A stretch of 64,000 nt of DNA from Apus apus. Taxonomy: Eukaryota > Chordata > Aves > Apodiformes > Apodidae. The notes beneath the pieces were generated by a model. The model searched no databases, had not been told where the DNA came from, and saw only the letters and a program-made list of their open reading frames with translations. Both the position numbers and the translations under genes were made by a program. Every line of letters starts with the position of its first letter. The first letter of the stretch is position 1. Shown here piece after piece: positions 26,401 through 41,400 of this stretch. Where the stretch lies: assembly GCF_020740795.1 (NCBI RefSeq), contig NC_067301.1, positions 5,394,001 to 5,458,000 on the forward strand, given 5' to 3'.

Positions 26401-29400
26401 CACCCACCTGCAAAAAAACCCACAAATGACTTGTTACAACTAATACCTCTTCTCACCAATCAGCATTCACCATTATATCTGAATATCTATTATTATTTTC
26501 ATAGCTTTTGACATTCTTGCCTATTGGCCTTGTAAACCTTCTGGGATCACTTAAAACAGGTAGCTAGACTTTTATAATAAAATCATATGAATCCTAGATT
26601 GTGTGGGGTTGAAAGGGACCTTTAAGGGTCATCTAGTCCCCACTGCAGTGCACAGGGACCTCTTTAACTAGATCAGGTTGCTCAGAGCCCCATCAAGCCT
26701 GACCTTGAATGCTTCCAGGAATGGGGCCTCCACCACCTCTCTAGGCCATGTGTGCCAGTGTTTCACCACCCTCATTGCAAAGAACTTCCTAATGTCTAAT
26801 CCAAATCTACCCTCCTCTGGTTTAAGACCATCACCCCTCATCCCATTGCTACACACCATTGTTAAAAGTCCCTCCCCAGCTTTCCTGGAGCCCCTTCTGG
26901 CACTGGAAGGTGCTCTAAGGTCTCCCAAGAGCCTTCCCTTCTCCAGGCTGAGCACCCCCCAGCTCTGTCAGCCTGTCTTTGTAGGAGCTGCTCCAGCCCT
27001 CTGATCATTTTTGTGGCCCTTCTCTGGACTCATTCCAACAGGTCCATGTCCCTCTTGTGTTGAGGGCTCCAGAGCTGGACACAGTCCTCCAGGTGAGGTC
27101 TTAGGAGAGCAACATATACATACACGATTATGTACAACATAATCTGGATGGTCATCCTTCTTTTTTCCCCAATTTGCCAGTATATTTTTTGTTTCCCCAT
27201 CAAACCTGAGCCATTACTACTGCCCACACGTGGTGTTTCCACAGACACGAACCTTCTCCCGCACAGCTTTGGCTTGCTGATAGACTTCCTCTCGATTTCC
27301 TACATCACAGACAAAATAATGGCATTCTGTCCCCATCATCCTGATCTCCTCTGTGGTCTCCTTCAGGCATTTCTCAGTTCGACCCCACAGGATGATCTGC
27401 AGCAAGAAATTTCTGTTAGAGTCAAACCGCTTCTGCTTCAAATCTAGAATAATTAAAACATGCTTCTAACTTGAAGAGTTTGATGAACATCTTTGATGTG
27501 TTTTCACTGTCAGCTCTGCTGCATTGTTTCATTTAAGACTTAACAGTGTTTTTCTATTACACGGGGATGGGACTTGAGTATCGTGGTGGCAGCTGTGTCC
27601 CACTGCTGATGCTCTGTGTCCCACTGCTGATGCTCTGTGTGCTAACAGATAATCAGATCTTTAGCCTAACATGACAAATACATGAAGCACTTGGCAAATG
27701 TTCTGTTATCATGAAATCTCAAACCTATCCCTGCTTTTGCTATACACACACACACACAGAGAAAGATCCTAAAATCACAGACCTTCCTGTATATCTGCAT
27801 GTTATCTACTTCTTGTTTTACATGTGGGGATAGTATCTACTGTGCAGGAAAACATTTTTTCTATCCTTTTGGCTCTTCAGGCTAAGTCTTCTCAGCATTC
27901 ATCATGTTATGAACAGTGAGTCACTTGTCATTCTGCAAAAAATAAATTACTGAATGGAGTATGGTACTGAAAACAGCTGACTGCTCTAGGAGTCAAACAC
28001 GAAGATCCAAAAGAGAACTGCCACTGCTCAGTTAAAATTGTGAGCAGTGATTACTATTTAGTATTAAAATATAAATAAGTACTAAAATATAACTACATTC
28101 ACACAGTCAAATGCAGGTTTACTCTGACCAGGGATTACAGTTGCTTCTCATACCACTATATATTGAGTATGAATCTGACTTGTAAATTGATTTTTAATGG
28201 CTAAAAATAAGCACACAAACTTCAAAGATTTAATAATCTTTTGAGCTTTCCACAAGTTAAAAGAACAGGAAGAAAAAAAAAATCTAAATTATATGACTCA
28301 ATTAATGTAGTAACAGCAAGATAAATCTAAAAATCTAGGACCTGCAGTATTCCCTCCCCACAACAAAACTCTCAGACAGCTTTAACATGCTTATTTTTAA
28401 GAACTAGTTAAGCTTATCTAGTAACTGATACTAAAACTAATCTCTGGCAGGGTCAAAGAGCTTTTCCAGTGCAACTAAGCAGGGCCAAAATCCAGAAGTA
28501 CCTGTGTCCTCAACCCATTTCCTAAATCAGTTAGATTTACAGTTGAACACATTTATAAATAATTGGCACATTTGTGAAGATAAACACACACAGACTCATA
28601 CAGACTTATGTTCTCAAAATCACCAGAGGACTAACGAGCTGGTTAATCCGAAACTTCAGAGCATGTATAAATATGCCAGAGCCATTTCATGGGAAATCTT
28701 ATCTCAAGGGAAGTAATTTTCAAAGAAAAAGCTGTGACCAGACTTAAAAACTGTAAGAAAGCGTATGATTAAAAATTTGGCTTGGGTACTGGCCTGTCTT
28801 CAAAAGTCTGAGCATATCACCCTAGGCCATCAGGCTTTGGCATTTACACAAAGCTTGTAAAACTGATGGCTATTTACTCACTTCTGAACTCTTAGCTAGA
28901 CTGGCTGATCTTTCTTATGCCTACTCTGCAGACTGGAAGGGAAATCAAGAACATGTGAGAAATTTCACAAGCTTTCAGGAAATATTTACAAAATACTGTT
29001 CAACTATAAGCATACACACTTACTTGCTCTCTCTTTCACAACCTACATCTCTGTGGAAAGGGCAGCAAAAAACCCACAACACAAGAAAATGTCAACTCTA
29101 AGCATCAAGTGTGATGCCCTCAGAGCTTCCATCAGTGTGAGCTTCAGTCTCATAGTAGGACTGGATCTATCAAATGCAGACACTAAAAGCTGGACTGACA
29201 AGTTGAGGAATGATGGAAGACAGAAGAGGAGAGAAAGAAATAGACAAGGGAGCTAGTCAAGAAACTGACCTCACGAGCCCAGCAGGCCAGGGTTTCACAC
29301 TGATATTGCAAAATAAAAAGGATCCTTCACTTCACTCTGTTTCAAACATCCATACAGCCTCCTATTCCCAAGAGTTGCCACTGATGCACAGAACGTCAGG

Positions 29401-32400
29401 AAATATACATGGAAGAATAGTTAAGCCAAGGACAACCTGTCAAAGGAACATCTGTCTGAGATGCAACTCTTGCACATAACTTTTTTTACGCCCCAACAGT
29501 TACTTTGGGACCCTTAATGTCCTACAGGCATGTCTTGCAAGGTGACCCCATTAAAATCTGGGCCATCTGGGGAAGACAGAATTTGCTGGTTATCCTGCTG
29601 ACAGCATTAACTTCACTTCTGATTTTTTTCCATGGGAAGTTTTCATATCCCTGATACTGTTCACACTCAGGTGAAGGCTTCAGTCTGCGTAAAAGAAAAG
29701 CAGTAAATAAAGGACCATTCTTTTGAGAGAGGTGGAACTTCTCTAATGACACAGTGGGAAGGGAGATTTCCTGCCATCATTTCTGCTACTTTTTACAGAT
29801 GGATAAAACTCAAAACTCAATACAACATGCTTTTGGTCCAAATTCAAGCTCGACTGCTCCTACAAGTTCATATAAGACTTTCAATTTCTCTCACATCTGG
29901 CCAAATTGTCACAGGCTTCCCTCTAGCCTCCTGGAATATCAGATCTTACAGAGAGGCAAAACTCTGAGTTGCTGCATTAGCCTCATAGTTGAGATTTCTG
30001 CTGCTCCTGAACTCTGTTTACGGAGGGCTTAAGCTTGGTGTTTCTGTGGAGGCAGTACTTCTCTCTTCTTGTCTTGCTTGCAGCAGTTTCACCCATGATT
30101 TCTAGGTCCTTATTCTACTATTGCCTCCTGAAGTTTTCTATAATCCTACTCATCAGTCCTCTGCTCCCCTGAACCCACCTCCTGCAGACTCTGCTCGTTT
30201 ACACTTTGCTGTTTGGCACTTATGAGGTTGTGTTATTTGTAACATTCTCACTAAACCATTAAAGTAGGCAGTTTCAGAGTAAGGGATAATCATACATGTT
30301 CTCAATGCTCCTGAACAAAAACTTTGGCTCGCTGTTGAACAGACTGTGGGCCTGGGTTTTGCTGGTGCCCTGTGAGCTCCTGTTAGCCTGAAGCTGCACA
30401 GTTGGCCCTTCATTGCCTTTTAGATGCAAGCATGTAGGGAACTCTCATTTGATTCTTTGCTCAGTTTAGATCAGGAGAGGCAGCATCTAGCTTTATCCTG
30501 CCCCAGGAAGGATTCGAGGGCTCTGCATTTGTAAGGAGTCTAAATCTGCAGTTGAGGAAATGGTCCATTTTATTTAAAAAATGTAGACATAGGGGTCTCA
30601 GAGTCTGGTCTGTGTCCTCTTTCCTTTTAAGTGTAATTCTAAATTGGCAATAAGTGTGTCCCAAGTGGAGACTAAGTCCTAGAGATAATGACTCTTACAG
30701 ACACAGAAGTTCCTGTCTGGGACAGAGGAAAATGCAGAGGAATAAAGGAGAGGAGACGTGGTGTTCCTTGTTACACAGCCTGTCAGGATGTTGCACAGCC
30801 ACCCATTAATGGTAATTTAACGGTGGATAGAGAAATATTTAATTTGTGTTTTGGAGAAGTTCTTGGACAGACAGTTTTCCGTCCTGGAAACAATCCAGCC
30901 TCTATTTCTTCTCCTCCTTCATCTCTCGCCATCCTCTCCTGCCTGCCCCTCCCTCCTGCACTAGACACGCTCTCCTTTCAAAAACTTACTGACCAGAAAA
31001 TTGTCGAGGGCAAGAGCCCAGTGAGGCGGTTAATCCCCGCTGCGGCAGGCCTGCTCCTGGAGGCTTCCTGCCCTGTGCTTACCTCTGGGTGACCCCAGTG
31101 GTTGGCAGTCAGGGAGGCAGGTGGAATGTTAAAGCAATGGCTCATGCTCCAGGGCTCCTGGAGAGAGCCCGGGCAGCAGCTGGGTAGGAGTCTTCCTACC
31201 ACTGGACAGATGAAAGAATAGATTTATGACGGAAGAGGAACTTAACATGCCCTCCTCTTAATTAACTTGAAAGTAGGTAAGGGCTGTGACATCACAGCTT
31301 AGTGCAGATTTTTCCCAGGGTTTATTCACCAGAGGATTTTGCAAAACAAACCTTATCTCTAGATCTTCTCTAAGTCCCAGAACTCCTTATCTGGCCGTAG
31401 GAAGATCATTTTGGCTGGAGTGGCAGGCTCAGCAGACACTGCAGCCTCCACTCCCAGAGGACTCATTTAACTCTGGACTTAATCTGCTAATGAGACTTGC
31501 CCCGAGGTCGGAGGGGAGTCAAAAGGAAGGTTTTAGCTGCTGTTGTACTTCGTTATAGGCCTGCTCTGGCTACTGGCCAAAAGCCCCAAACCTGACTGCA
31601 GGTTTAAATCCTGATTTTCGCTGTAACACAAGTAAGAGTTATCCTTTTAACTGCCACAAAATCAGATAAGGCCACTAATTTATATAAACTGGTCCAGAAT
31701 GACGCTGCCATCGACCACAATATACACACATGATCTGTATTTCTAGAGTCTTAAGTATATTATCAGTGCAGGAGATGAGGTTAGAGCTAATTTTACAAAA
31801 TTTACAAGGCTATTTAACTTGTTTGTCCAATTTTATTGCTAGCACAACTCAAGAGTAGCAGCAAAGGAATGTTGCCCTTTCACATCGTCAATTAATTTGG
31901 CCCTGTCTCTTCAGCAGACCCTCTGTGCTAGACTCTATCATTCCAGTGAACTAGACGAGTATTGGAAAGATGTCCCACAACAAAAGCTTTCTGAACATGT
32001 GCCATTTCTTGACACTCCCCTTGGATTATCTGGGTTGTATTTCAGTACAGAACTGTGCACTCTTAATCCTTCCCAACACTACAACACGCACTGTGCTTAG
32101 CAGATCTAACATCCATTCCAAAAGTTCCTGCATTTTACGATTCATGAAGCAATTCTCTGTATCAGCTTGAAGAGACTGAAAGATTAAAGTGTTGCAGAGA
32201 GACAGGGAAGTGCCCTTCCTGCCTGATCTCATGATTGCTGCCTCCACAAATCAAGCACAACTCCTCGCCACAGATCAGCAGATAGGAAGTAGTTGGTAGG
32301 TCAACACATTTCATTCCCTCTTTCAACCTCCTGCCTAGTCCAGAGAAACAAAAGTTGCTCTGTTTGTGCTGGTATCTGTAATTGCACAGACTGCTACCTT

Positions 32401-35400
32401 TGTTCAAACAGAGAAGCCCTTTCTGCCCCCAATATTGAAAGTTCCTGCATACTTTTAGGAAGTACAAAGTGTAGATAATCCACTGAAGTATGTCAGTCTT
32501 ATCCCCATGTATTTACAAAGGCTGGTAGTACTATCTCACAGTTGGTCCTCTGAAGAAACACATTCCACTGAATCCCATAATCCTGGCCCAGTTTTGCATA
32601 CCATGAGAACAGGAGGGTAAATCCTACAGTCTCAAAAGCCTTAATGTATTTTGTTTGTCAATGCCATCAAGGTTTTCTCCTCCACCCCTTCCCTTCTCTT
32701 GCCCCCAAGGCAAAGCCAGACAAGTTATTTCAGGAGTTCTGCATGGGAGAGGCAGCTAAAGACAGATTACTGGTGGAGTAAAAGGTGGGGCTGTGCAGTG
32801 TGAAAAGCCAATCTTTGCTTTAGAAAGGAAAAAAAGAACCTTTTGATGCCTGAAGTGGGTCAAAATACTTAACCCAGCCCCTTAGTGACACTAGCATAAA
32901 AGTAAGCAAACAAAGCAGGCCAGTGGCAAAATTTTCTCCATTCCCACAGTGGAAAGTGAATATCAAAGCTTCAAGGGACCAGTATAAGAAAGATTACAGG
33001 TAAACATGGGAGAATCAAGAAAGTAAACCCATTTACCTATTTTATTAGTATTTTTTTTACACACAAGTGTTTCTAGATTAGAAGTTGTAAAGGCATTAGA
33101 CTATACAAATTTAATTTAAATTGAATCCTGCCACCAAGATAAACACAAAACACAGACTTTATTATAAACTGGTTTGAGTTAAGTCCAGGAGTAATATGCA
33201 GTAACAAGATTCAAAGTTAGATCTATAAAGAGCCTTCAGAAGAAGGCTAAAAGAGTGAATTCCAATTCCTTTAGTCTAGAGGTCTAGTCTGAACTGCCAC
33301 TACTTTATATGTTGATTTAGCACTCAATGGGATTAACATTATTCACCTAAACCACCTTCAATTCCCATTGTACCCCTTCACCCTCTGAAGAATACAAAAC
33401 AGCACTTAAAAGTCACAGAGAAGTATGTAGACACCTGTCTCCTATTCAAGAGAGTCCTTCCTTGGAAAGAAAATTGGTAATTTTCTGTCTGCATCCAGAC
33501 ATTTAAGACCAGCTCCCTCTGAAGAAGTGAACAAATGCCTACTGTTCTCACAGTCAGGACTATTTAAGGACAGGTGGCCCCATGCTGACTTTTTTCCAGT
33601 GTTTTTTCCAATTGCTTTCGTCTGCAACATGAACTGCGACTCCAGACTGCCTTGGGAGCAACACTTCTCAGCTCTGTTGTACAGACCAGTTGGGGAAGGG
33701 GAAGGGTTAGGGTTGTTTGCAGGAAGAGGTCATGCAGGAGTCAGCCTTTACAATCCTATTAACGCTGGGACAGGGTCAAATGGAGTGCACGTTCCAACAA
33801 AAGCACCAAGTGGCCACAAGCTGTCACCCTGCAAAGGTTCATGGAAGCATTTGTGGGGGAAAAACCGACAGATTTTTAATGGTGAATGTCTGCCACACCA
33901 TGTGTTAGAACTGGCCTCTGCTCCAGGGAACCAAAGCACACAAAGAAATATCCAGCAATAAAAAAATCTCTGGCTGCAAAGCAGAAAGAAGTGGCATATC
34001 TGGGGGTGTGGAGAAGGATAAGTTTTTTAAAGCTGTGTATTTGAGGTAAGGCTTTGACAATATCTACCAACAGAAATATAATAACCCATCCTGTAAAAAT
34101 ACCCAGTGTGCTGCCACCTCCATTTGCTTGGCATGCCATCCCTATAATCCGGATTCATATAAAAATGTCCACAGAGATCTCAGGAAATTGTGGGGAGGGT
34201 AAATATGCAGGTGTAGAAAGCCCTTTTGTACTGCAAGCACAGCAGACAGGATGAAGGGATAGAAAGTCAGCAAATAACATTTCAAAGGGAATTTCAGGAT
34301 CTGCTTGACGTAAATGCCAAGGACCAATAGGGCATTTCAACACAGTTGCAGATTTGCTTTCTGTACATTTTCCTTCCAAAATGCTGCATTATTATTTTTA
34401 CTTATTGCAGGCTGAGACAGTTGGGGTGTTCAGCCTGGAGAAGAGAAGGCTCCAGGGAGACCTTAGAGCACCTTCCAGTACCTGAAGGGGCTCCAGGAAA
34501 GCTGGGGAGGGACTTTTCACCAGAGAGGGCAGTGACAGGACAAGGGGTAATGGTTTTAAACTGAAGGAGGGAAGATTTAGGTTAGACATCAGGAAGAAAT
34601 TCTTCACCATGAGGGTAGGAAGGTGCTAGAACAGGTTGCCCAGGGAGGTTGTTGATGCCCCATCCCTGGAAGTGTTCAAGGCCAGTTTGGCTGAGGCTTG
34701 TGCAGCCTGCTCTGGTGGGAGGTGTCCCTGCTCATAGCAGGGAGGTTGGAACCTGATTATCTTTAAAGGTCTCTTCCAACCTTAACCACTCTATGATTCT
34801 ATACTTCACAGGGTTAAGAGTTCTTAACGTGGCAGGTTAAATGTTCATGTAGTGTAGTTAAGCATTTACTATGACAGAAAGGTGTGGTGACACTGAAGGG
34901 TAAGAGTGTTTGTTTTTGTAAAGCTAAGAACAATCAAACTTTAGATTACAGGGTAATGTTAGAAGTCAGGGACATGTGACATTAAAAATGTGGATCCAAC
35001 ACACTATTATTTCCATCACCTGACTGGATGAAAATAACTCCTAAAACTGCCTGGTTCAACCAACAGTAAACTGAAAAGTCTGCTACTGCTCAACTAAAAA
35101 ACTGCAAAAATCAGACCTAAGATAAATTTATGGAAAAGAAGAACTAAAGAGCTATAAAGTGGATGCCAATAGAACTGGGTTATTTTTTAGAGTTTGCCTT
35201 TATATTTGTGAGATGGTTTCTGTAACAGAGTCCCTAATCTTGAAATGCTGAGTGGCTTTACTGTCTAGTGGAGAATGCTGGCCAGTGCATCACCACCTTT
35301 GACACAGCTCTGAGAGCCTCCTAGGGGAATCCCACTGTATAATTTACAAAGTATCCATTATGCTGGATTACCAATTTAGGGTATTAAAAAAAAAATCGGT

Positions 35401-38400
35401 TTTAATTCAGAACATCTTCAGTTTTATTTTAAGCTAAATCATGATGAGTTATTTTATTAGCACTTTACTTATTTTGGGGAATATAGAAGATTCCACTACA
35501 AAAATAATAAATACAATTTTGTCAATCAGATGCTGTACTCAAAATGTAACCTAATTGCCTTCTGGTGCTGGACAGGTTCTGAACTTTGGCAGTAATCTAT
35601 GATCACTGCTGGGTGAACTGGGCTAAGTTTACTCCACATTGTTATGTACATCTGTGATATGTCTTTATAGTCCACTCAGGAGGACATTACATTTTGCAGT
35701 ACTGTCACAGTAGCAGAATCCAAAAATAAAGTGGACAAAACATTAGAATGGTATTAAAAGCTCTGATGAATGAGAAAGGAATGTTTACAAGGCAGAGGAA
35801 GACACAGGCAGGCAACCCCAGCTCTGTAGGTACATCGTTGAGAATTAAGAGTAGAGGAAGCATTTAAATTTCTTAGGCTGGATGAATGCTTACAACAAAA
35901 ACAGACATGGAAACCTAAGGATAAGGATGGGTAATATTTCTAATGCTGTCATTACAAACTACTCTCCAGGAAGGCCTAAAAATATGCTCCAGATCATCCA
36001 TGTGCATAATATGATGCAGCTCTTCACTGAAAAAATAATTTCTCCCATGGGGCTACTGCAGAAGTATTGGGAGTTAAAACAGCCTACAATAAATTCACCT
36101 ATAAACTGAATGCTAGCAACAGCTCCAGACAAGCTCCCCTCCAAGCCTCCTTTCTTTGCCTCCTGAAAAAGAGAATTGCTACCATTTTAAAACCACCTAA
36201 AAGCTGTTAAAAGGAGCTTTTCTTATTAGTATTTTAGTCAAAGAAATAAAGGACCCTGCTTAGAAGAAAACATCAATATTCAAATGCTTAACTGGTTTCC
36301 TATCTTTTTATGTACATTTCAAAATGCTATTTTTTAATGGTGGCTGTTGCTATGCAACGGGGCAGAATTTCTAAAAATCTATTCATCTGTTGTACAAATG
36401 ACAGTTTTCAGGACATACTTAACTCTCTCAGCCTATTAAGTCAAAGGAGGAGGATGGAAATGGGAGGACTGTAAGCTCCCAGAGCAGCCCTGCCCCAAAG
36501 GGGCACAGCATGGCTAAAAAGGGTCTTTCACTGATCGTACCATTGTTTTCCACACACTGCTAAGAATCACAGAATGATTTGGGTAGGAAGGGATCTTAAA
36601 GATCATCTAGTTCCACCCCCCTTCCACAGACAGGGACACCTCCCACTACTCTGCCTATAAAAAATGTGAATTTTACCGATTCCAGTGGCTAGGGAAGCCA
36701 TTCTGACTTAATGTATTGCAAAAGAGTTCATTCCCATTACACTAGCTCACTCTAAGGTGGATTATTTTTTCAATCTATAACCAGCATTCTGATTATTTTG
36801 TTGCACCAACAATTTCAGTGACAACATGAAATACTGTTCTTTTAATATAATGTCAGTGGATAAGAATTCTATTTTATTTTCCCTCATAGTCAGGAAGAGA
36901 AACTACATTTATAGAAGATGCTTTTCTGAATTTCGGATTTTGCAAAAATGCTGGACTAAAATAAGATAATGACAGTGGTCAAACCCACCAGCACTTCCTC
37001 TGTGTGAGCAGTAAACAAGTGCACTGATGTCATGAGGAGCTGGCTGACCCAGTGGTGAACTCTGGGCTGTGAAGGAGCTGCAAGGTGCCAGGTCCCTGCA
37101 TACACACTTACCCACACACGTACACACACGTGTGCACATGTACACACAAGTCCTTGTAGCATAAAAGGTGCCATGGAGCAATCTGCAACAGCCTCACACT
37201 ATCATCTAGGGAAATGAAACCCTGAGAAACCCCTTTGATAGCTAAACGTTTTGCTTTTAAAGAGGCAAACCTCTTGCTTCCATAAAGCACACATTCAAAT
37301 ATAAACACAACATGGACAATGGTCTCTAAGGGGCCTGGATTAAAGTCAAATCACCAGCAACACAAAGAACACTCTACAACATTGCACAATCAGCACATCT
37401 CAGAACCCAAAATCAAACAACTTGGTTCAGTGAGACAGGGCTCCCGTTTTTCCCAAGAGTCTTGGAAATGTTCTTACATCATTCCTGACAGCTCACTGTG
37501 GTCAGAGCCAGCTCTGTTCTATTACCACTTTGGGAAAGAAGTATTTGTACCAGCTGGATGTCTTTAATATTCCACTTGGAAGCATGACCTCTTCTCTTTA
37601 AGGCCGTAAGCTGAGTTTTGTCCTTACTGGTAAGGTTTTTTTAGGAGGTAGGGCACTGGGAATTGGAGTTTGCAGTCAACATAAAACCAAGCTGCTGAAC
37701 ATGGATGTCAAGATTTTCACAACAAAAAAACAATTGTAATTACTTAAAATATCATGCTTTTTTTAAGTGGTAACTCCTGATGTCTAAAGGTAGGCCTAGT
37801 ACACAGGAGGCATTTGCTGCACAGTGAAACTTCTAAGAAACACTGAAATAATTTTTTGTTCAGTGTCCGAAGTTTTCACTTCCTGATACAAGTCAGCACA
37901 GTTAGCTGGCAGTTCCAGTCCAGGACTTACTGGGAAAGAGAACTGGTGCAAACTGGTATCTGTGCTGACCAAGAGAAGGAACTGTGACTGAATGCTAAGT
38001 CAAGCCTGAACTCCATTTGCACCTATTTTAAATGGTTGTTTCACTTAGATAAAAAATGAAATATATTAGGCAGGTCATACCAACTGCTACTCCACCCTCA
38101 TGTAGACTCCTTCAAACCGGTGGCTAAAAATATGTTATACTACAGGGTAATCATGGCCCAGAATCTTTCCAGGCATCATTTTTATACCACCTCAAAATAC
38201 GTATAATCATAAGTTGTTTAAGTGCACTCAGAGGTACAACTGCCACTTAAGTACAGACTAAGAGCCAGATTTATCTCATAGGCACATCCATAAAATAGAA
38301 TTGATTCCAGCAGATCTGCATTTGTGTTTTCAAACACTACTTTATTGCCACAAGTGGAGCACTGACACATTTCCTCAGGCAGTGCTGGACAACAGAAATC

Positions 38401-41400
38401 CCTATGTTAATCAAAACAAGTAAGCTCTTTAGCACTGTATTCAATAAATTGTAATTAAGAAGGTGGTAACATAAGGGTGGCTTGTCCACAAAATCCTTTT
38501 GTAATTATGCATAGTTTATGGCTAAGCTAATAGGATGAACAATTTAAATTAGTTACAAACTCTGCCAAGGCACCCATCTATTCCCAAGTCTATTAATTAG
38601 AATCAATTTAATCCCCACTGGGATAAAGGTCAAACAACATGTATTTGACCCTTTTCTGCTGGCGTCAGTGTTATCAGCCAATGGATCTGGCAGGGCCTGG
38701 GTCTGACTCGTTTGACTCTTCAGCACTTTGACATGATGCTTTGAAGAATAGAGTCTAGGCCCAGCTAAAATGATCTCTCCAATAATTTCTGCTTTGTGTT
38801 CCTGCCTTTCTCAATGGTCAGCTCTGAGGGTGTTGTTCCCTGGCCTTAAGATTTATCCTTTTCAGTCCTCTTCAAACCTTCCAGATCTCAGCTTGTGTGT
38901 TCACTTCCGTGGCCCTGATCCCCATGTTACTGGTGACCTTTCATTTACCACCAGGGCTCCTACTACAACCTTCACCTCCCAGCATGTATTTTTCAAACAT
39001 GGATGGTGTGTTTTCTTCCACACCATCCACACCTTTGTAAACATTCCCAAAAGCTCTTTAGCCTCATCCAACCTGCCCTCGAACATTTCCAGGGATGAGA
39101 TTTGCACAGCTTCCCTGGGCAACTTGTTCCAGTGTCTCACTGGAGTGGTGCCAAAATCACTTGTGTTGGTGGTATTCAGCTGTTGCCTTTTGGCTTAGAT
39201 CTACACTGTAAACCCTGGGATAGGCATGGTCTTTTTCTGTTGTCCTCATGCAGCACATTTAACATCTTTAGGCTGAATAATTTCTGGTGCATGAGTGGTT
39301 TCTAAGGCACTGCAATGACATTAATATATAACCTCATCTTGAAAACTTACTTCAAGATTTCCTACAGCATTGACACAGCCCTTACACTTTGTGGGAAGCC
39401 TCATTAAACTGTCTTGATGCCAGTCCGTCAGCACTTCAATCAGTGCTGGATTTTGGTGTGCCAACACAGCACATTTTGGTGTGGCAACACAGCACAGTAT
39501 CTCTGGGACAATACTTTCACATGACATCACTGTACCCTGATGTGAGATGACAACCCTGTTACTCTGCAAGTTCCACTTCTTGTTAACATTACTTATTCTC
39601 TTTACAACATACTCAGTAACAAAAGGCAGGAATGTTCTAAATTATAAGCTAAACCAACTCCAGCCAGAATGCTGCTTCACAGACACCAGCAGATCTGATA
39701 GCTGATAAATTCTGGCCCTGCTTGCCAACCAGAGACACTTATTCAGCATGTTATTCAAACTGCAGCCCTTGGCACTAGCACACATGACAGGCTTAATGCC
39801 ATCTAAGCCTGGGACTTGAAACAAGGGTTCTTCTGCCCAGCCTTAAATTCAATCAACAAGGACGTGAGCTGCCAACAGGAAGCCATTAAATAAAGTTGCT
39901 GTCAGTATATAATCTTTATAGAAAGCCTTTCTAGAGACCATAAAGTGACTCAAGCAAATCTATGCTCTCATAGTTTAGCAAAAGTTCTCCATTAATGTAT
40001 TACTTTGCATGACATGGAAAAACATTCACTCCCCAATTCTTTTCACATACTTCTGGTTACTGGGAAGTTCTGACATGCTCTAAAAGTTTGCTGCATGATT
40101 AAGTGCTTAAATTTAAAGGAGATTAAAGGAGCCATCATTAAAAATATGCCTGGAACTGTTCTGTTCCTATGGTGGTTTTGTTTCAATCACAGAGACAACA
40201 GGAGAGATTAATCACCTAGAACCTGGTATTTGCACTACGGTAAATATTGTAATTATACTAAAATATCTACAAGACAGAAAATGCAAAATTTTTTTTTTAG
40301 ATGGCAGTATCTTTTCATTTTGAGATGTGTCAGACTGCCTTTTCCAAGTGGCTAGTCATTTATTTGCATTGCTAAACTACTGCAGAGAAATCCATGAGAT
40401 ACACGGACTCTATGTCATTCTGGTATCTCCACAGGACATTAAAAGCATCCAAGGATGTGGACAGGATGTTCTCTTGACAGCACAGTCTTAGTACTGGAAT
40501 CTGAAAAGATATTACACTGAGCCTTTTAAAAGTTATTATACACCAGGCCAACTCCACATCTGTTTGTGCAGTACATTTACATACTGCATTTGCATTGGGT
40601 AAAGTACACCAGAACTGAGTCCATGTCTTTGATAAATATAATTTTAAAGGCTTTATGATTTCATTATGTTAAATCATCGTTCCTGTTAAAAACCAGTACA
40701 TGGTGATTAATCATATTCTATGGAAAACCAGTTCCTCTCAGCTCTGAAATTCTGTAATTTTAAATCAGCTCTTTTCCTCATATCAGAACTAATCTCCTCT
40801 GGGGTGGCCAGATCAGGTCTATTCATGTTCTGAACTCAGAGTGAGTTGCAAGACACACAGCAGAAATGGGTTATTACTTGCAGAACACAAATGTCTTCCT
40901 GATGACTGACCCAGAAGCAGCGGATTTAAAACCTGACAGACAGTAAGCAGAAGGACTCCCTGAGTTCACTTCAGGTGTGCTATCTCATCCCTTCCCCAGT
41001 CCTCTGGCACTTCATCAGAAATTACATGCCTTTGTACAAGACAAAAGCAATGCTTTCAGGTTTGGAACACTACAGCCTGTCTGGGTGGAGCTCCCTAGCA
41101 GATTAACATTCCTGTCAAGAATTTGATGTCTGGTTCTTCTTTAGGCAAGGGCTAACTCCCAAATCAGATCAGTAAGCATATTCTATAGGTTCTGAACGTG
41201 AAAACAGAGATGAATGTTTGAGAAAGACCAATATGATAGAAGACATTTTAGATTAAGAACTCTTACTGGAATCCAGGTGAGATACTAACAGCTTTTGTCC
41301 TAAACCTTAAAAACATCACAGCTCTGAATGACTTTGAGTCTCAGTATTTTGCCCTCGCTTCAGGAGATTAGTGTTAATTTAATTCTAGTCACAATGCAGT

